64,000 nt of DNA from Pseudoalteromonas piscicida (GTDB lineage Bacteria; Pseudomonadota; Gammaproteobacteria; Enterobacterales; Alteromonadaceae), in contig NZ_CP011924.1 in assembly GCF_000238315.3 (NCBI RefSeq), positions 393,501 through 457,500 on the forward strand, read 5' to 3'. Below are positions 1 through 9,717 of the stretch, in pieces. Position 1 is the first letter of the stretch, and the number at the start of each line of letters is the position of its first letter. The notes under the pieces were generated by a model. It made no database searches, was not told where the DNA came from, and saw nothing but the letters and a program-made list of their open reading frames with translations. A program made the translations under genes and the position numbers.

Positions 1-3000
1 CCAAGCACTGAGCTTGCGGGTGATGATATTGATGCCCTGTTAAATGAAGTGCAAGACGATACGTTAGCTGAAATTAACGAAGAGTCAGATATGCTCGACG
101 GTGATGATATCGATGCTTTATTGGATGAAGCGCAGGAAGATACGTTGCCGGAATTAGAGGAAGAATCCGGTGATCTTGCTGGTGATGATATTGATGCTTT
201 ATTAGATGAAGCGCAGGAAGATACGTTACCGGAATTAGAAGAAGAGCCTAGTGATCTTGCTGATGACGATATTGATGCTTTATTGGATGAAGCACAGGAC
301 GATACGTTGCCGGAATTAGAAGACGAGTCCGATGATCTAGCTGGCGATGATATTGATGCTTTATTGGCTGAAGCACAGGACGATACGTTGCCGGAATTAG
401 AAGAAGAGCCTAGTGATCTTGCTGATGACGATATTGATGCTTTATTGGCTGAAGCACAGGACGATACGTTGCCGGAATTAGAAGAAGAGCCTAGTGATCT
501 TGCTGATGACGATATTGATGCTTTATTGGCTGAAGCACAGGACGATACGTTGCCGGAATTAGAAGAAGAGCCTAGTGATCTTGCTGATGACGATATTGAT
601 GCTTTATTGGCTGAAGCACAGGACGATACGTTGCCGGAATTAGAAGAAGAGCCTAGTGATCTTGCTGATGACGATATTGATGCTTTATTGGCTGAAGCAC
701 AGGACGATACGTTGCCGGAATTAGAAGAAGAGCCTAGTGATCTTGCTGATGACGATATTGATGCTTTATTGGCTGAAGCACAGGACGATACGTTGCCGGA
801 ATTAGAAGAAGAGCCTAGTGATCTTGCTGATGACGATATTGATGCTTTATTGGCTGAAGCACAGGACGATACGTTGCCGGAATTAGAAGAAGAGCCTAGT
901 GATCTTGCTGATGACGATATTGATGCTTTATTGGCTGAAGCACAGGACGATACGTTGCCGGAATTAGAAGAAGAGCCTAGTGATCTTGCTGATGACGATA
1001 TTGATGCTTTATTGGCTGAAGCACAGGACGATACGTTGCCGGAATTAGAAGAAGAGCCTAGTGATCTTGCTGATGACGATATTGATGCTTTATTGGCTGA
1101 AGCACAGGACGATACGTTGCCGGAATTAGAAGAAGAGCCTAGTGATCTTGCTGATGACGATATTGATGCTTTATTGGCTGAAGCACAGGACGATACGTTG
1201 CCGGAATTAGAAGAAGAGCCTAGTGATCTTGCTGATGACGATATTGATGCTTTATTGGCTGAAGCACAGGACGATACGTTGCCGGAATTAGAAGACGAGT
1301 CCGATGATCTAGCTGGCGATGATATTGATGCTTTATTGGATGAAGCGCAAGAAGATACGTTGCCGGAATTAGAAGAAGAGCCTAGTGATCTTGCTGATGA
1401 CGATATTGATACTTTATTGGATGAAGCACAGGACGATACGTTGCCGGAATTAGAAGACGAGTCCGATGATCTAGCTGGTGATGATATCGATGCTTTATTG
1501 GATGAAGCGCAAGAAGATACGTTGCCGGAACCGGAAGAAGAGTCCGATGATCTAGCTGGCGATGATATTGATGCTTTATTGGATGAAGCGCAAGAAGATA
1601 CGTTGCCGGAATTAGAAGACGAGTCCGATGATCTAGCTGGCGATGATATTGATGCTTTATTAAGTGAAGCGCAGGAAGATAAGTGGCCGGATCTTGAAGA
1701 GGAAGGTAGTGAGTCTACAGAGGACGAGCTCGATGCATTAGTAGACGAAGTACCAGAAGACGCATTAGCAGAACTTGAAGAAGAATCTGATGAACTTGCC
1801 GATGACGAACTCGATGCATTAGTTGACGAAACACCAGAAGATGTTTTGCCAGAGCTAGAAGAATCTGATGAATTGGCCGATGACGAGCTCGATGCATTAG
1901 TTAACGAAACACCAGAAGGTGTGTTGCCAGAGCTGGAAGAAGAATCTGATGAACTGGCCAATGACGAACTAGATGCATTAGTTGACGAAACACCCGAAGA
2001 TGTTTTGTCAGAGCTGGAAGAAGAATCTGATGAACTTGCAAATGACGAACTAGATGCATTAGTTGACGAAACACCAGAAGATGTTTTGCCAGAGCTAGAA
2101 GAATCTGATGAACTGGAAAATGACGAACTAGATGCATTAGTTGACGAAATACCAGAAGATGTTTTGCCAGAGCTTGAAGAAGAATCTGATGAACTGGAAA
2201 ATGACGAACTCGATACATTAGTTGACGAAACACCAGAAGATGTTTTGCCAGAGCTGGAAGAAGAATCTGATGAACTGGCCGATGACGATCTTGATGCATT
2301 ACTAGACGAAGCGCCAGAAGGTGATTTGCCAGAGCTGGAAGAAGAATCTGATGAACTGGCCAATGACGATCTTGATGCATTAGTTGACGAAACACCAGAA
2401 GGTGATTTGCCGGAGCTGGAAGAAGAATCTGACGAGCCTGAACTGGGGTCTGAACAGCATTTAGCAGAGTCTGAGCAAACGGAGTCAGGACACTTGTCTG
2501 GTATGTTGGATGAAGAGGATGCTATTCCTGAATCATCTGAAGAACCGGTGGAAGATACATTACAGTCCGATCTAGCCAATGAAGCAGATTTTAGTGATGA
2601 GAATGTTCAAGCTGACGACGACAGTGAATTTGAAGATCCTGATTTAAAAAGTGTTGATGAGCTATTACAGGAGCTTCAAGCCGAAGAACAGTTTGAGTTG
2701 GATGCTGAACTTGAAGACGACTTTTCGGATGAAGAAGTTGAAATTGAGCTGGGAGATGATCCACTTAATGACGAAGTGGATTTACTGGCAGAAGAAGAGT
2801 TTCTTGACGAAGAAGATCTGCAACCAAGCGCAGAGCTAGATAGTTACCCTGAGCTGGAACTTGGCGAAGAGCTTGAAACTACTGACTCGCAAAGCGAAAC
2901 TGAAAAAGCACTATCAGAAGCATTATCCAATGACGCTCAATTTGATATAGAGGATGGGCTTGATGACGATCTTCTCGACGATGAAATCTCTGGCTTTGAT

Positions 3001-5250
3001 GAAGATAATTTACCTGAATTTAGTGCGGATTTCGACGAAGATACCTTGCTTGAAGACGAGCCTGAAGCGCCGGTCGAAGCAGCAGAAAGTGATACACTTG
3101 AGTCTGAGCCTGAGCTTGAAATCGAAGACGAGCTACCAGAGTTAACTGCGGATTTCGACGAAGAGACTTTGCTTGCTGATGAGCCTCAAGCACCAGTCGA
3201 AGAAGCAGAAAGGGATACGTTTGAGTCTGAACCTGCACTTGAAATCGAAGACGAGCTACCAGAGTTAACTGCGGATTTCGACGAAGAGACTTTGCTTGCT
3301 GATGAGCCTCAAGCACCAGTCGAAGAAGCAGAAAGTGATACGTTTGAGTCTGAACCTGAGCTTGAAATCGAAGACGAGCTGCCAGAGATAACTGCAGATT
3401 TCGATGAAGAGGCTTTGCTTGAAGACGAATCTGAAGCGCCGCTCGACAAAGCTGAAAGTGATGCGCTTGAGTCTGAACCTGAGCTTGAAATCGAAGATGA
3501 AGAGACTTTGCTTGCTGATGAGCCTGAAGCGCTAGTCGAAGAAGCAGAAAGGGATACGTTTGAGTCTGAACCTGCACTTGAAATCGAAGACGAGCTGCCA
3601 GAGTTAGCTGCAGATTTCGATGAAGAAACCTTGCTTGAAGACGAACCTGATGCGCCAGCCGAAGAAGCTGAGAGTGAAACGCTAGAGTCCGAGCCAGATC
3701 TGGAAATCGAAGACGAGCTGCCAGAATTAACTGCAGACTTTGATGAAGAGGCTTTGCTTGAAGACGAGCCTGAAGCGCAGGTCGAAGAAGCAGAAAGTGA
3801 CACGTTTGAGTCTGAACCTGGGCTTGAAATCGAAGACGAGCTACCAGAGTTAACTGCGGATTTCGACGAAGAGACTTTGCTTGCTGATGAGCCTGAAGCG
3901 CCGCTCGACGAAGCTAAGAGCGATGCGCTTGAGTCTGAACCTGAACTGGAAGTTGAAGACGAGCTACCAGAGTTAACTGCGGATTTCGACGAAGAGACTT
4001 TGCTTGCTGATGAGCCTGAAGCGCCGCTCGACGAAGCTAAAAGCGATGCGCTTGAGTCTGAACCTGAACTGGAAGTTGAAGACGAGCTACCAGAGTTAAC
4101 TGCGGATTTCGACGAAGAGACTTTGCTTGAAGACGAGCCTGAAGCGCCGGTCAAAGCAGCAGAAAGTGATACGTTTGAGTCTGAACCTGAACTGGAAGTT
4201 GAAGACGAGCTACCAGAGTTAACAGCAGACTTTGATGAAGAGACTTTGCTTGCTGATGAGCCTGAAGCACCAGTCGAAGAAGCTGAAAGTGATACGCTTG
4301 AGTCTGAACCTGAACTGGAAGTTGAAGACGAGCTACCAGAGTTAACAGCAGACTTTGATGAAGAGACTTTGCTTGCTGATGAGCCTGAAGCACCAGTCGA
4401 AGAAGCTGAAAGTGATACGCTTGAGTCTGAACCTGCACTGGAAGTTGAAGACGAGCTACCAGAGTTAACAGCAGACTTTGATGAAGAGACTTTGCTTGCT
4501 GATGAGCCTGAAGCACCAGTCGAAGAAGCTGAGAGTGACACGCTAGAGTCTGAACCTGAACTGGAAGTTGAAGACGAGCTACCAGAGTTAACTGCGGATT
4601 TCGACGAAGAGACTTTGCTTGAAGACGAGCTGCCTGAATTAAATGCAGATTTTGGCGAAGAGACTCTGTCTGAATTCAACGATGAAGATGACTTGGAAAC
4701 TCTACTTTCTGAGCCACAAACAGAATCTGAATTACCAGAGGTCAATGAAGCCGAAATTGAAAAAGAATTTATGGCTGACTTCACCCAAGCAGACTTCGAT
4801 GCTCTACTCAGCGAACTGGATGATCCCAGTGACTTTGACGCCGGAAATGCAGAAGATTTCGAAGTAGATTTCGATAGCTTGTTACAAGACGAATTGGTCG
4901 CAGGGGAAGCCCAAGCGCTACCAACGGATGCCGAAGGTACGGAAGATTACTTAGAAATTGAAGACTTACTTGAACAAAGCGACGACCTTGATGGCGATGT
5001 TGAACCTTACGTTGGAGCAAATATGGACGTTGGGCTTGGCGATTTTGAAGAGCTATTAGCGGGTGAAAATACCACGGATGTTGATTTAGAGGATGAAGGA
5101 TTTGCCGCTAAATTAGATTTAGCGAAAGCTTACATCGAAATTCAAGATTATGATTCGGCGATATCAACGCTCAACGATGTTATTGAGAACGGCCCGGATT
5201 CAGTGCAAGCTGAGGCAAAGTCGCTTAAATCCAGTCTTACAGAGCCTTAA
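1..5250 (+). CDS. fimV: FimV-like protein, C-terminal part (5' end outside window)
   Basis: The reading frame is open from base 1, so the start lies upstream and at least 1749 residues are visible. FimV proteins are inner-membrane hub proteins with periplasmic LysM and cytoplasmic TPR parts that organise the cell pole. Only the acidic cytoplasmic part is seen here. It consists of 27-residue repeats (about 1-1700), related 26-27-residue repeats (about 1700-2440) and 41-residue repeats (about 3000-4640), almost entirely Asp, Glu, Leu, Ala and Pro. The last 50 or so residues match the FimV C-terminal TPR-like motif (KLDLAKAYIEIQDYDSAIST). Position before truA fits FimV. The length is far beyond the roughly 900 residues of Pseudomonas FimV. 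The family call rests on the C-terminus and synteny. Confidence 0.85.
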   Translation, partial: PSTELAGDDIDALLNEVQDDTLAEINEESDMLDGDDIDALLDEAQEDTLPELEEESGDLAGDDIDALLDEAQEDTLPELEEEPSDLADDDIDALLDEAQDDTLPELEDESDDLAGDDIDALLAEAQDDTLPELEEEPSDLADDDIDALLAEAQDDTLPELEEEPSDLADDDIDALLAEAQDDTLPELEEEPSDLADDDIDALLAEAQDDTLPELEEEPSDLADDDIDALLAEAQDDTLPELEEEPSDLADDDIDALLAEAQDDTLPELEEEPSDLADDDIDALLAEAQDDTLPELEEEPSDLADDDIDALLAEAQDDTLPELEEEPSDLADDDIDALLAEAQDDTLPELEEEPSDLADDDIDALLAEAQDDTLPELEEEPSDLADDDIDALLAEAQDDTLPELEEEPSDLADDDIDALLAEAQDDTLPELEDESDDLAGDDIDALLDEAQEDTLPELEEEPSDLADDDIDTLLDEAQDDTLPELEDESDDLAGDDIDALLDEAQEDTLPEPEEESDDLAGDDIDALLDEAQEDTLPELEDESDDLAGDDIDALLSEAQEDKWPDLEEEGSESTEDELDALVDEVPEDALAELEEESDELADDELDALVDETPEDVLPELEESDELADDELDALVNETPEGVLPELEEESDELANDELDALVDETPEDVLSELEEESDELANDELDALVDETPEDVLPELEESDELENDELDALVDEIPEDVLPELEEESDELENDELDTLVDETPEDVLPELEEESDELADDDLDALLDEAPEGDLPELEEESDELANDDLDALVDETPEGDLPELEEESDEPELGSEQHLAESEQTESGHLSGMLDEEDAIPESSEEPVEDTLQSDLANEADFSDENVQADDDSEFEDPDLKSVDELLQELQAEEQFELDAELEDDFSDEEVEIELGDDPLNDEVDLLAEEEFLDEEDLQPSAELDSYPELELGEELETTDSQSETEKALSEALSNDAQFDIEDGLDDDLLDDEISGFDEDNLPEFSADFDEDTLLEDEPEAPVEAAESDTLESEPELEIEDELPELTADFDEETLLADEPQAPVEEAERDTFESEPALEIEDELPELTADFDEETLLADEPQAPVEEAESDTFESEPELEIEDELPEITADFDEEALLEDESEAPLDKAESDALESEPELEIEDEETLLADEPEALVEEAERDTFESEPALEIEDELPELAADFDEETLLEDEPDAPAEEAESETLESEPDLEIEDELPELTADFDEEALLEDEPEAQVEEAESDTFESEPGLEIEDELPELTADFDEETLLADEPEAPLDEAKSDALESEPELEVEDELPELTADFDEETLLADEPEAPLDEAKSDALESEPELEVEDELPELTADFDEETLLEDEPEAPVKAAESDTFESEPELEVEDELPELTADFDEETLLADEPEAPVEEAESDTLESEPELEVEDELPELTADFDEETLLADEPEAPVEEAESDTLESEPALEVEDELPELTADFDEETLLADEPEAPVEEAESDTLESEPELEVEDELPELTADFDEETLLEDELPELNADFGEETLSEFNDEDDLETLLSEPQTESELPEVNEAEIEKEFMADFTQADFDALLSELDDPSDFDAGNAEDFEVDFDSLLQDELVAGEAQALPTDAEGTEDYLEIEDLLEQSDDLDGDVEPYVGANMDVGLGDFEELLAGENTTDVDLEDEGFAAKLDLAKAYIEIQDYDSAISTLNDVIENGPDSVQAEAKSLKSSLTEP
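349..1295 (+). repeat. 81-bp coding tandem repeat, about 11.7 copies
   Basis: The unit is 81 bp (27 codons, beginning DDIDALLAEAQ). It recurs with exact 81-base spacing; for example the same ten bases start at 421, 502, 583 and on to 1231. Copies between about 349 and 1295 look identical base for base, while flanking copies have diverged. The array is in frame with fimV, so changes in copy number would keep the protein open. Confidence 0.95.
3000..4640 (+). repeat. 123-bp degenerate coding repeats in fimV
   Basis: A 41-codon unit containing ELPELTADFDEETLL recurs about a dozen times, with 123-base spacing where exact (for example 3958 to 4081). Copies differ by point changes and one is shortened near 3490. 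The divergence is higher than in the 81-bp array, suggesting an older expansion. Confidence 0.85.
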
Positions 5251-5263
5251 TACTCACTTCAAC

Positions 5264-5305
5264 GATACCGACCAAACAAAGTAATTGCCTTGTTTGGTCA
5301 GTATC
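5264..5305. terminator. Hairpin downstream of fimV, possible terminator
   Basis: Arms 5264-5279 and 5290-5305 pair over 16 bases with one mismatch around a 10-base loop. It starts 14 bases after the fimV stop. No T-run follows, so it may stabilise the mRNA end or act with Rho rather than as a classic terminator. Confidence 0.5.
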
Positions 5306-5392
5306 ATCATCTACTTCTTAGCTTAAGCGCTTTAATTCACATCGCCAATCGCATAAAATGTCGTTTTTGTTATGGGTTGCGATAGAAAAAGT

Positions 5393-6187
5393 ATGCGAGT
5401 AGCGTTAGGCATTGAATATAATGGTGCAAATTATAGTGGTTGGCAGAGGCAAAATCATGTCAGCAGTGTCCAAGAAGAAATAGAAAAAGCGCTATCGAAT
5501 ATCTGTAATCATCCCGTTGAGATAACTTGCGCGGGGCGTACTGATGCGGGCGTTCATGCAACGGGTCAACTCGTGCATTTTGACACGGATTCTGCTCGCG
5601 ATATGAGTGCCTTTACATTAGGAATGAACTCTCAGCTTCCTGACGACATTGCGGTACGATTTGCTAAAGAAGTCGACCCAGAGTTTCATGCTCGTTTTTC
5701 GGCGACAGCTCGCCGATACCGCTACGTTATTTATAATCATACCTACAGACCGGGCATTTTACGCAGTGGCGTAACGCATTTTCACCACGAGCTTGATGTT
5801 GAAAGAATGAAAGCAGCATGCCCTATGATGATAGGGGAGCAAGATTTTACGTCTTTCAGGGCAGTACATTGTCAGTCTAATACGCCGTTTCGTAATATCC
5901 ATCACTTAGAGGTGAAACGCATTGGCAAATATATTGTCATTGATATTAAAGCAAACGCGTTTTTGCACCATATGGTGCGCAATATTACAGGTTGTTTACT
6001 TGATATTGGTGTCGGCAAGCAAGAGCCTGAGTGGATGGCGGAGCTTCTTGTTGCCAAAGACCGCACCTTAGCAAGTGCTACGGCAAAACCTAACGGATTG
6101 TATTTAGTTGATGTGGACTACCCTGAACAATGGCAAATAGAAAAGATGCCGCTTGGGCCATTATTTTTGCCTGAGGAATTAGTGTAA
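5393..6187 (+). CDS. truA: tRNA pseudouridine(38-40) synthase TruA
   Basis: TruA isomerises uridines 38-40 in the anticodon arm of many tRNAs. The protein is 264 residues from the chosen ATG, close to the E. coli length. It begins with the family motif ALGIEYNG and carries the catalytic aspartate at residue 51 in [10 protein letters not shown]. An in-frame ATG at 5372 would add seven residues. I chose 5393 because the conserved first strand then starts directly after Met; neither site has a strong ribosome binding site. fimV-truA-accD is a common gammaproteobacterial order. Confidence 0.95.
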   Translation: MRVALGIEYNGANYSGWQRQNHVSSVQEEIEKALSNICNHPVEITCAGRTDAGVHATGQLVHFDTDSARDMSAFTLGMNSQLPDDIAVRFAKEVDPEFHARFSATARRYRYVIYNHTYRPGILRSGVTHFHHELDVERMKAACPMMIGEQDFTSFRAVHCQSNTPFRNIHHLEVKRIGKYIVIDIKANAFLHHMVRNITGCLLDIGVGKQEPEWMAELLVAKDRTLASATAKPNGLYLVDVDYPEQWQIEKMPLGPLFLPEELV

Positions 6188-6321
6188 CGGTCATGTTTAT
6201 GTAGTACCTTATACTCTTAAGACCAGTTTTTTATATCACCTATAGCTAAATCATGATTTAATTGGGAAAAGATGTCTGTCTTTGCTGACGGAACAGAATA
6301 AAGCACGATAGAGAGTTGCAA

Positions 6322-7197
6322 ATGAGTTGGTTAGAAAAGATCTTACCTAAAACCACTAAATCTTCTGGTAAAAAAGAGATCCCAGAAGGGGTTTGGGCAA
6401 AGTGTACAGATTGTGATTCAATCCTATACAAAGCGGAATTAGAAAAGTCGTTAAACGTATGTCCGAAGTGTGATCATCACATGCGTATTACGGCACGTAA
6501 ACGTCTTGAAAGTTTCTTAGATGATGCAGATCGTCAAGAGCTTGGCACAGAGCACGAGCCACAAGACGTATTAAAGTTTAAAGACTCTAAAAAATACTCG
6601 GATCGTATTGTTCAAGCACAAAAGGCAAGCGGTGAGAAAGACGCTTTAGTTGCAATGAAAGGTCGTGTAAAGGGTATTCCTGTTGCTGCTGTTGCTTTTG
6701 AATTCTCCTTTATGGGTGGCTCAATGGCGTCAGTTGTTGGTGCGAGATTTGTTGATGTAGTTAACGTTTGTTTAGAACATAACATGCCATTAATCTGTTT
6801 CTCTGCATCTGGAGGTGCACGTATGCAAGAAGCACTTATGTCATTGATGCAAATGGCAAAAACAAGTGCTGCATTGGCAAAAATGAGTGACAAAGGCTTG
6901 CCATTTATCTCAGTATTGACCGACCCAACAATGGGTGGTGTTTCAGCATCATTAGCGATGTTAGGTGATATCAACGTTGCAGAGCCAAAAGCACTTATCG
7001 GTTTTGCGGGTCCACGTGTTATCGAACAAACTGTACGTGAAACCTTACCAGATGGTTTCCAGCGCAGTGAGTTCTTATTAGAGCACGGTGCGATTGACAT
7101 GATCGTCGACCGTCGTGAAATGCGTGATACGTTAGCGCGTATTTTGGCGAAGTTTATGGACTTGCCTTCCACTGAACAAGAGCATAGAGTAGCGTAA
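6322..7197 (+). CDS. accD: Acetyl-CoA carboxylase carboxyltransferase subunit beta
   Basis: AccD with AccA moves the carboxyl group from biotin to acetyl-CoA, the first step of fatty acid synthesis. The 291-residue protein has the N-terminal zinc finger (C28, C31, C47, C50) followed by the crotonase-like carboxyltransferase core with GGSMASVVG and [10 protein letters not shown]. The ATG at 6322 follows a GAGAG ribosome binding site. An in-frame TTG six bases upstream is rejected. Next genes folC and dedD follow closely, as in E. coli. Confidence 0.96.
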   Translation: MSWLEKILPKTTKSSGKKEIPEGVWAKCTDCDSILYKAELEKSLNVCPKCDHHMRITARKRLESFLDDADRQELGTEHEPQDVLKFKDSKKYSDRIVQAQKASGEKDALVAMKGRVKGIPVAAVAFEFSFMGGSMASVVGARFVDVVNVCLEHNMPLICFSASGGARMQEALMSLMQMAKTSAALAKMSDKGLPFISVLTDPTMGGVSASLAMLGDINVAEPKALIGFAGPRVIEQTVRETLPDGFQRSEFLLEHGAIDMIVDRREMRDTLARILAKFMDLPSTEQEHRVA

Positions 7198-7223
7198 ATT
7201 TTTCAAATTGAGCTACTCAACTT

Positions 7224-8480
7224 ATGACGGTTAACCAGCCTAGCCAATCATCAAGCCTTGATGATTGGCTTTGTTATTTAGAAGCAATTCATCCAGCCAC
7301 CATTGAAATGGGACTTGAGCGTGTAGCACAAGTTGCCGAGCAAGCCGGATTACTTGAGCCTTTCAGTAAAATAATTCTAATTGGCGGTACCAATGGTAAA
7401 GGCACAACGGCTAGGTGCTTGGAGTCGTTGTTGCTCGCACAAGGGTTGTCGGTTGGCACCTACGCTTCACCACATTTAGTACGCTACAACGAACGCGTCC
7501 GAGTGAATGGGGCAGAGCTTGAAGATCAGTATCATATCGATGCATTTAAATTCCTCGACGACACCCGCAAAGACACTCAGCTAACTTATTTTGAGTTTGG
7601 TACGCTTGGCGCGTTAAGTATTTTCAAGCGCTGTAAGGTTGATTATATTTTGCTTGAAGTTGGTTTAGGCGGGCGGTTTGATGCGACAAATATAGTCTCG
7701 CCATTTGCCTCTGTTATCACGACTGTCGACTTAGATCATAAAGAGTATCTGGGTGATACTAGAGAACTGGTAGGCTATGACAAAGCTGGCATTTTCCGCA
7801 GTGGTAAGCCTGCAATCGTTGGTGATTTAAATATTCCACATACGGTTACGGACTATGGCGACGAAATTGCCGCAGATATGGTGTTATCAAAGCGCGATTT
7901 TTATTTTACCCCGCTAGATTCTCAGTTTAGATGGCAATATCTTGATTTTGATTGGCACTTCGACAAACCAGCCATTCCAGCACAAAATGCTGCGACAGCG
8001 TTAACGGTATTAGCTAAACTTGAGTTGCTACCTAGCTATGATGCCGTGAAGACTTGTTTGGCAAATTTGCAAGTAGAGGGTCGCTTTCAGCAACTCAATG
8101 CCACGCCGCTGGTGTATACCGATGTTGCTCATAATCCAGAGTCTGCAAGATATTTGGCAACTAAGTTACAAGAACTCAAGCAAAAAGGGTTTAAAATTCA
8201 TGCCTTAGTCGCTATGCTTGCGGATAAAGACAAAGCCAGTGTGCTGAAAGAAGTCAGCCGATATGTAGATAGCTGGAGTTTAGCTTCACTTTCAGGGCCT
8301 CGTGGAGAGCGTGCGGAAAACCTTAAGCCATTGCTTGACTCTAGTTGCAATGTCACCTTATTCGATAGCGTTACAGCAGCACTTGATACTCAGCTCGATA
8401 CATTTGCGAGCGAGCAGGTACTAGTGATATTTGGTTCGTTCTTTACCGTTGCTGAGGCAATGGAGTACTGGCGAAAATAG
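7224..8480 (+). CDS. folC: Bifunctional dihydrofolate/folylpolyglutamate synthase
   Basis: FolC adds glutamate to dihydropteroate and then to folates, using ATP in the cytoplasm. The 418-residue protein carries the Mur-ligase P-loop GGTNGKGTT at about residue 54 and the LLEVGLGGRFDATN segment. Its length matches the family. It lies 26 bases after accD and 36 bases before dedD, so the genes are probably co-transcribed. Confidence 0.96.
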   Translation: MTVNQPSQSSSLDDWLCYLEAIHPATIEMGLERVAQVAEQAGLLEPFSKIILIGGTNGKGTTARCLESLLLAQGLSVGTYASPHLVRYNERVRVNGAELEDQYHIDAFKFLDDTRKDTQLTYFEFGTLGALSIFKRCKVDYILLEVGLGGRFDATNIVSPFASVITTVDLDHKEYLGDTRELVGYDKAGIFRSGKPAIVGDLNIPHTVTDYGDEIAADMVLSKRDFYFTPLDSQFRWQYLDFDWHFDKPAIPAQNAATALTVLAKLELLPSYDAVKTCLANLQVEGRFQQLNATPLVYTDVAHNPESARYLATKLQELKQKGFKIHALVAMLADKDKASVLKEVSRYVDSWSLASLSGPRGERAENLKPLLDSSCNVTLFDSVTAALDTQLDTFASEQVLVIFGSFFTVAEAMEYWRK

Positions 8481-8516
8481 TTATAGATGATTTAATGTAA
8501 AGTAGAGAGTAAAGTT

Positions 8517-9143
8517 GTGAACTCAGTATTTATAAATCGCCTTGTTGGAACAAGTATCGTCGTCGTAGCTGCGGTGATCTTTATTCCAAATATCCTTGAT
8601 GGTGAAAAGGTCCACTACAAGGAAGGATTTCAAGCGATCCCTGAAAGACCTGAGTTCAAAACAATTGATCTGCAAGAAAAAGTGGATGCGCAAGCCAAGC
8701 TTGCGCCTGAGTTGCCCTCTGAGCCGCTGGAAGATATTGACGCCGATGATGCTAAGCTAGAAGGCACAGAAGAGACAACGCTAGCCAATACGCAGCAATC
8801 AGATACGTCACCTACACACGTTGAGGCGAAACCCGTCGTAACGACCGACAAAGTTGAGGTGGCAAAATTAACGCGTCCTGAGACTGCTAACTTTTCAAAA
8901 ATGGCTTACGTTATTCAGCTTGGTAGCTTTTCACATAAGTCGAACGTCGATGCGCTGACGAAGAAGCTTGCAGATAATGGCTTTAAAACCTTTACTAAAC
9001 CCGTTAAAACGCCGAATGGTACATTGACAAAAGTGTTTGTCGGACCAGATTTAAATAAAGCTGAACTTGAAGCTAAGTTACCAGAATTAAAGAAATTAAC
9101 TAAGTTAAATGGTCGTTTGACACAATTTGAAGTGACAAAATGA
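8517..9143 (+). CDS. dedD: DedD-like SPOR-domain cell division protein
   Basis: DedD is a single-pass inner-membrane protein whose periplasmic SPOR domain binds septal peptidoglycan. This 208-residue protein has a short N-terminus, a membrane segment at about residues 8-25 (LVGTSIVVVAAVIFIPNIL), an acidic Pro/Glu-rich linker and a C-terminal SPOR domain from about 135 (YVIQLGSFSHKSN). The GTG start follows GAGAGTAAAG. Synteny folC-dedD-cvpA supports the name. Confidence 0.9.
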   Translation: MNSVFINRLVGTSIVVVAAVIFIPNILDGEKVHYKEGFQAIPERPEFKTIDLQEKVDAQAKLAPELPSEPLEDIDADDAKLEGTEETTLANTQQSDTSPTHVEAKPVVTTDKVEVAKLTRPETANFSKMAYVIQLGSFSHKSNVDALTKKLADNGFKTFTKPVKTPNGTLTKVFVGPDLNKAELEAKLPELKKLTKLNGRLTQFEVTK

Positions 9144-9204
9144 TCTGGCATTTAGATGCCAAACCTTTTAGAATGCGCCCCACATTAACGACTTATTGGT
9201 TACT

Positions 9205-9699
9205 ATGATCTGGGTTGATTACGCCATTCTTGGTATTGTTGGTTTATCGACTATCTTTGGCTTGCTTCGAGGCTTTGTCAAAGAAGCGATGTCACTTGTC
9301 GTATGGATCGGCGCTTTTTTCATCTCTAGTATTTTTTACCAATATCTCGCAACCTTCCTAACATTCATTTCAGAACCCCTTTTAAGAAATGCAGCCGCAA
9401 TAGCCATACTCTTTTTTGCGACCTTGATGTTAGGTGGGCTTGTTAATTATGTCTTGAGTGAACTGGTTCAAAGAACTGGGCTCTCAGGCACCGATAGGAT
9501 CTTTGGGATTGTATTCGGTGGACTTCGAGGTGTGTTGGTCGTTAGTGCCTTACTCTTTTTCCTTGATGCGTTTACCAGTGCACCAGACACGCAGTGGTGG
9601 AAAACATCAAACTTAATTCCTGAATTTGGCTTTGTGATAGAGTGGTTTTTCTCCTATCTTGAACATAACTCGAGCTTTTTAGATTCAGTAAACCGTTAA
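9205..9699 (+). CDS. cvpA: CvpA family membrane protein
   Basis: CvpA is an inner-membrane protein needed for colicin V production in E. coli and linked to envelope stress and bile tolerance; its biochemical role is unclear. The 164-residue protein has four likely membrane helices (about 5-22, 28-48, 60-85 and 100-120). The ATG at 9205 gives MIWVDYAI, like E. coli CvpA. A TTG at 9196 is less likely. It precedes purF by 18 bases, as in many proteobacteria. Confidence 0.93.
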   Translation: MIWVDYAILGIVGLSTIFGLLRGFVKEAMSLVVWIGAFFISSIFYQYLATFLTFISEPLLRNAAAIAILFFATLMLGGLVNYVLSELVQRTGLSGTDRIFGIVFGGLRGVLVVSALLFFLDAFTSAPDTQWWKTSNLIPEFGFVIEWFFSYLEHNSSFLDSVNR

Positions 9700-9717
9700 T
9701 CGGCGAGGAAATTTTTA

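Noticed and set aside
349..1295. Regular repeats that could suggest a CRISPR array
   Set aside because: The repeats are contiguous with no spacers and are coding in frame with fimV.
3309..4784. Long Ser/Gly-rich open frame on the minus strand
   Set aside because: It is the antisense shadow of the 123-bp fimV repeats; Asp/Glu/Leu codons give Ser-rich antisense. No start signals are seen.
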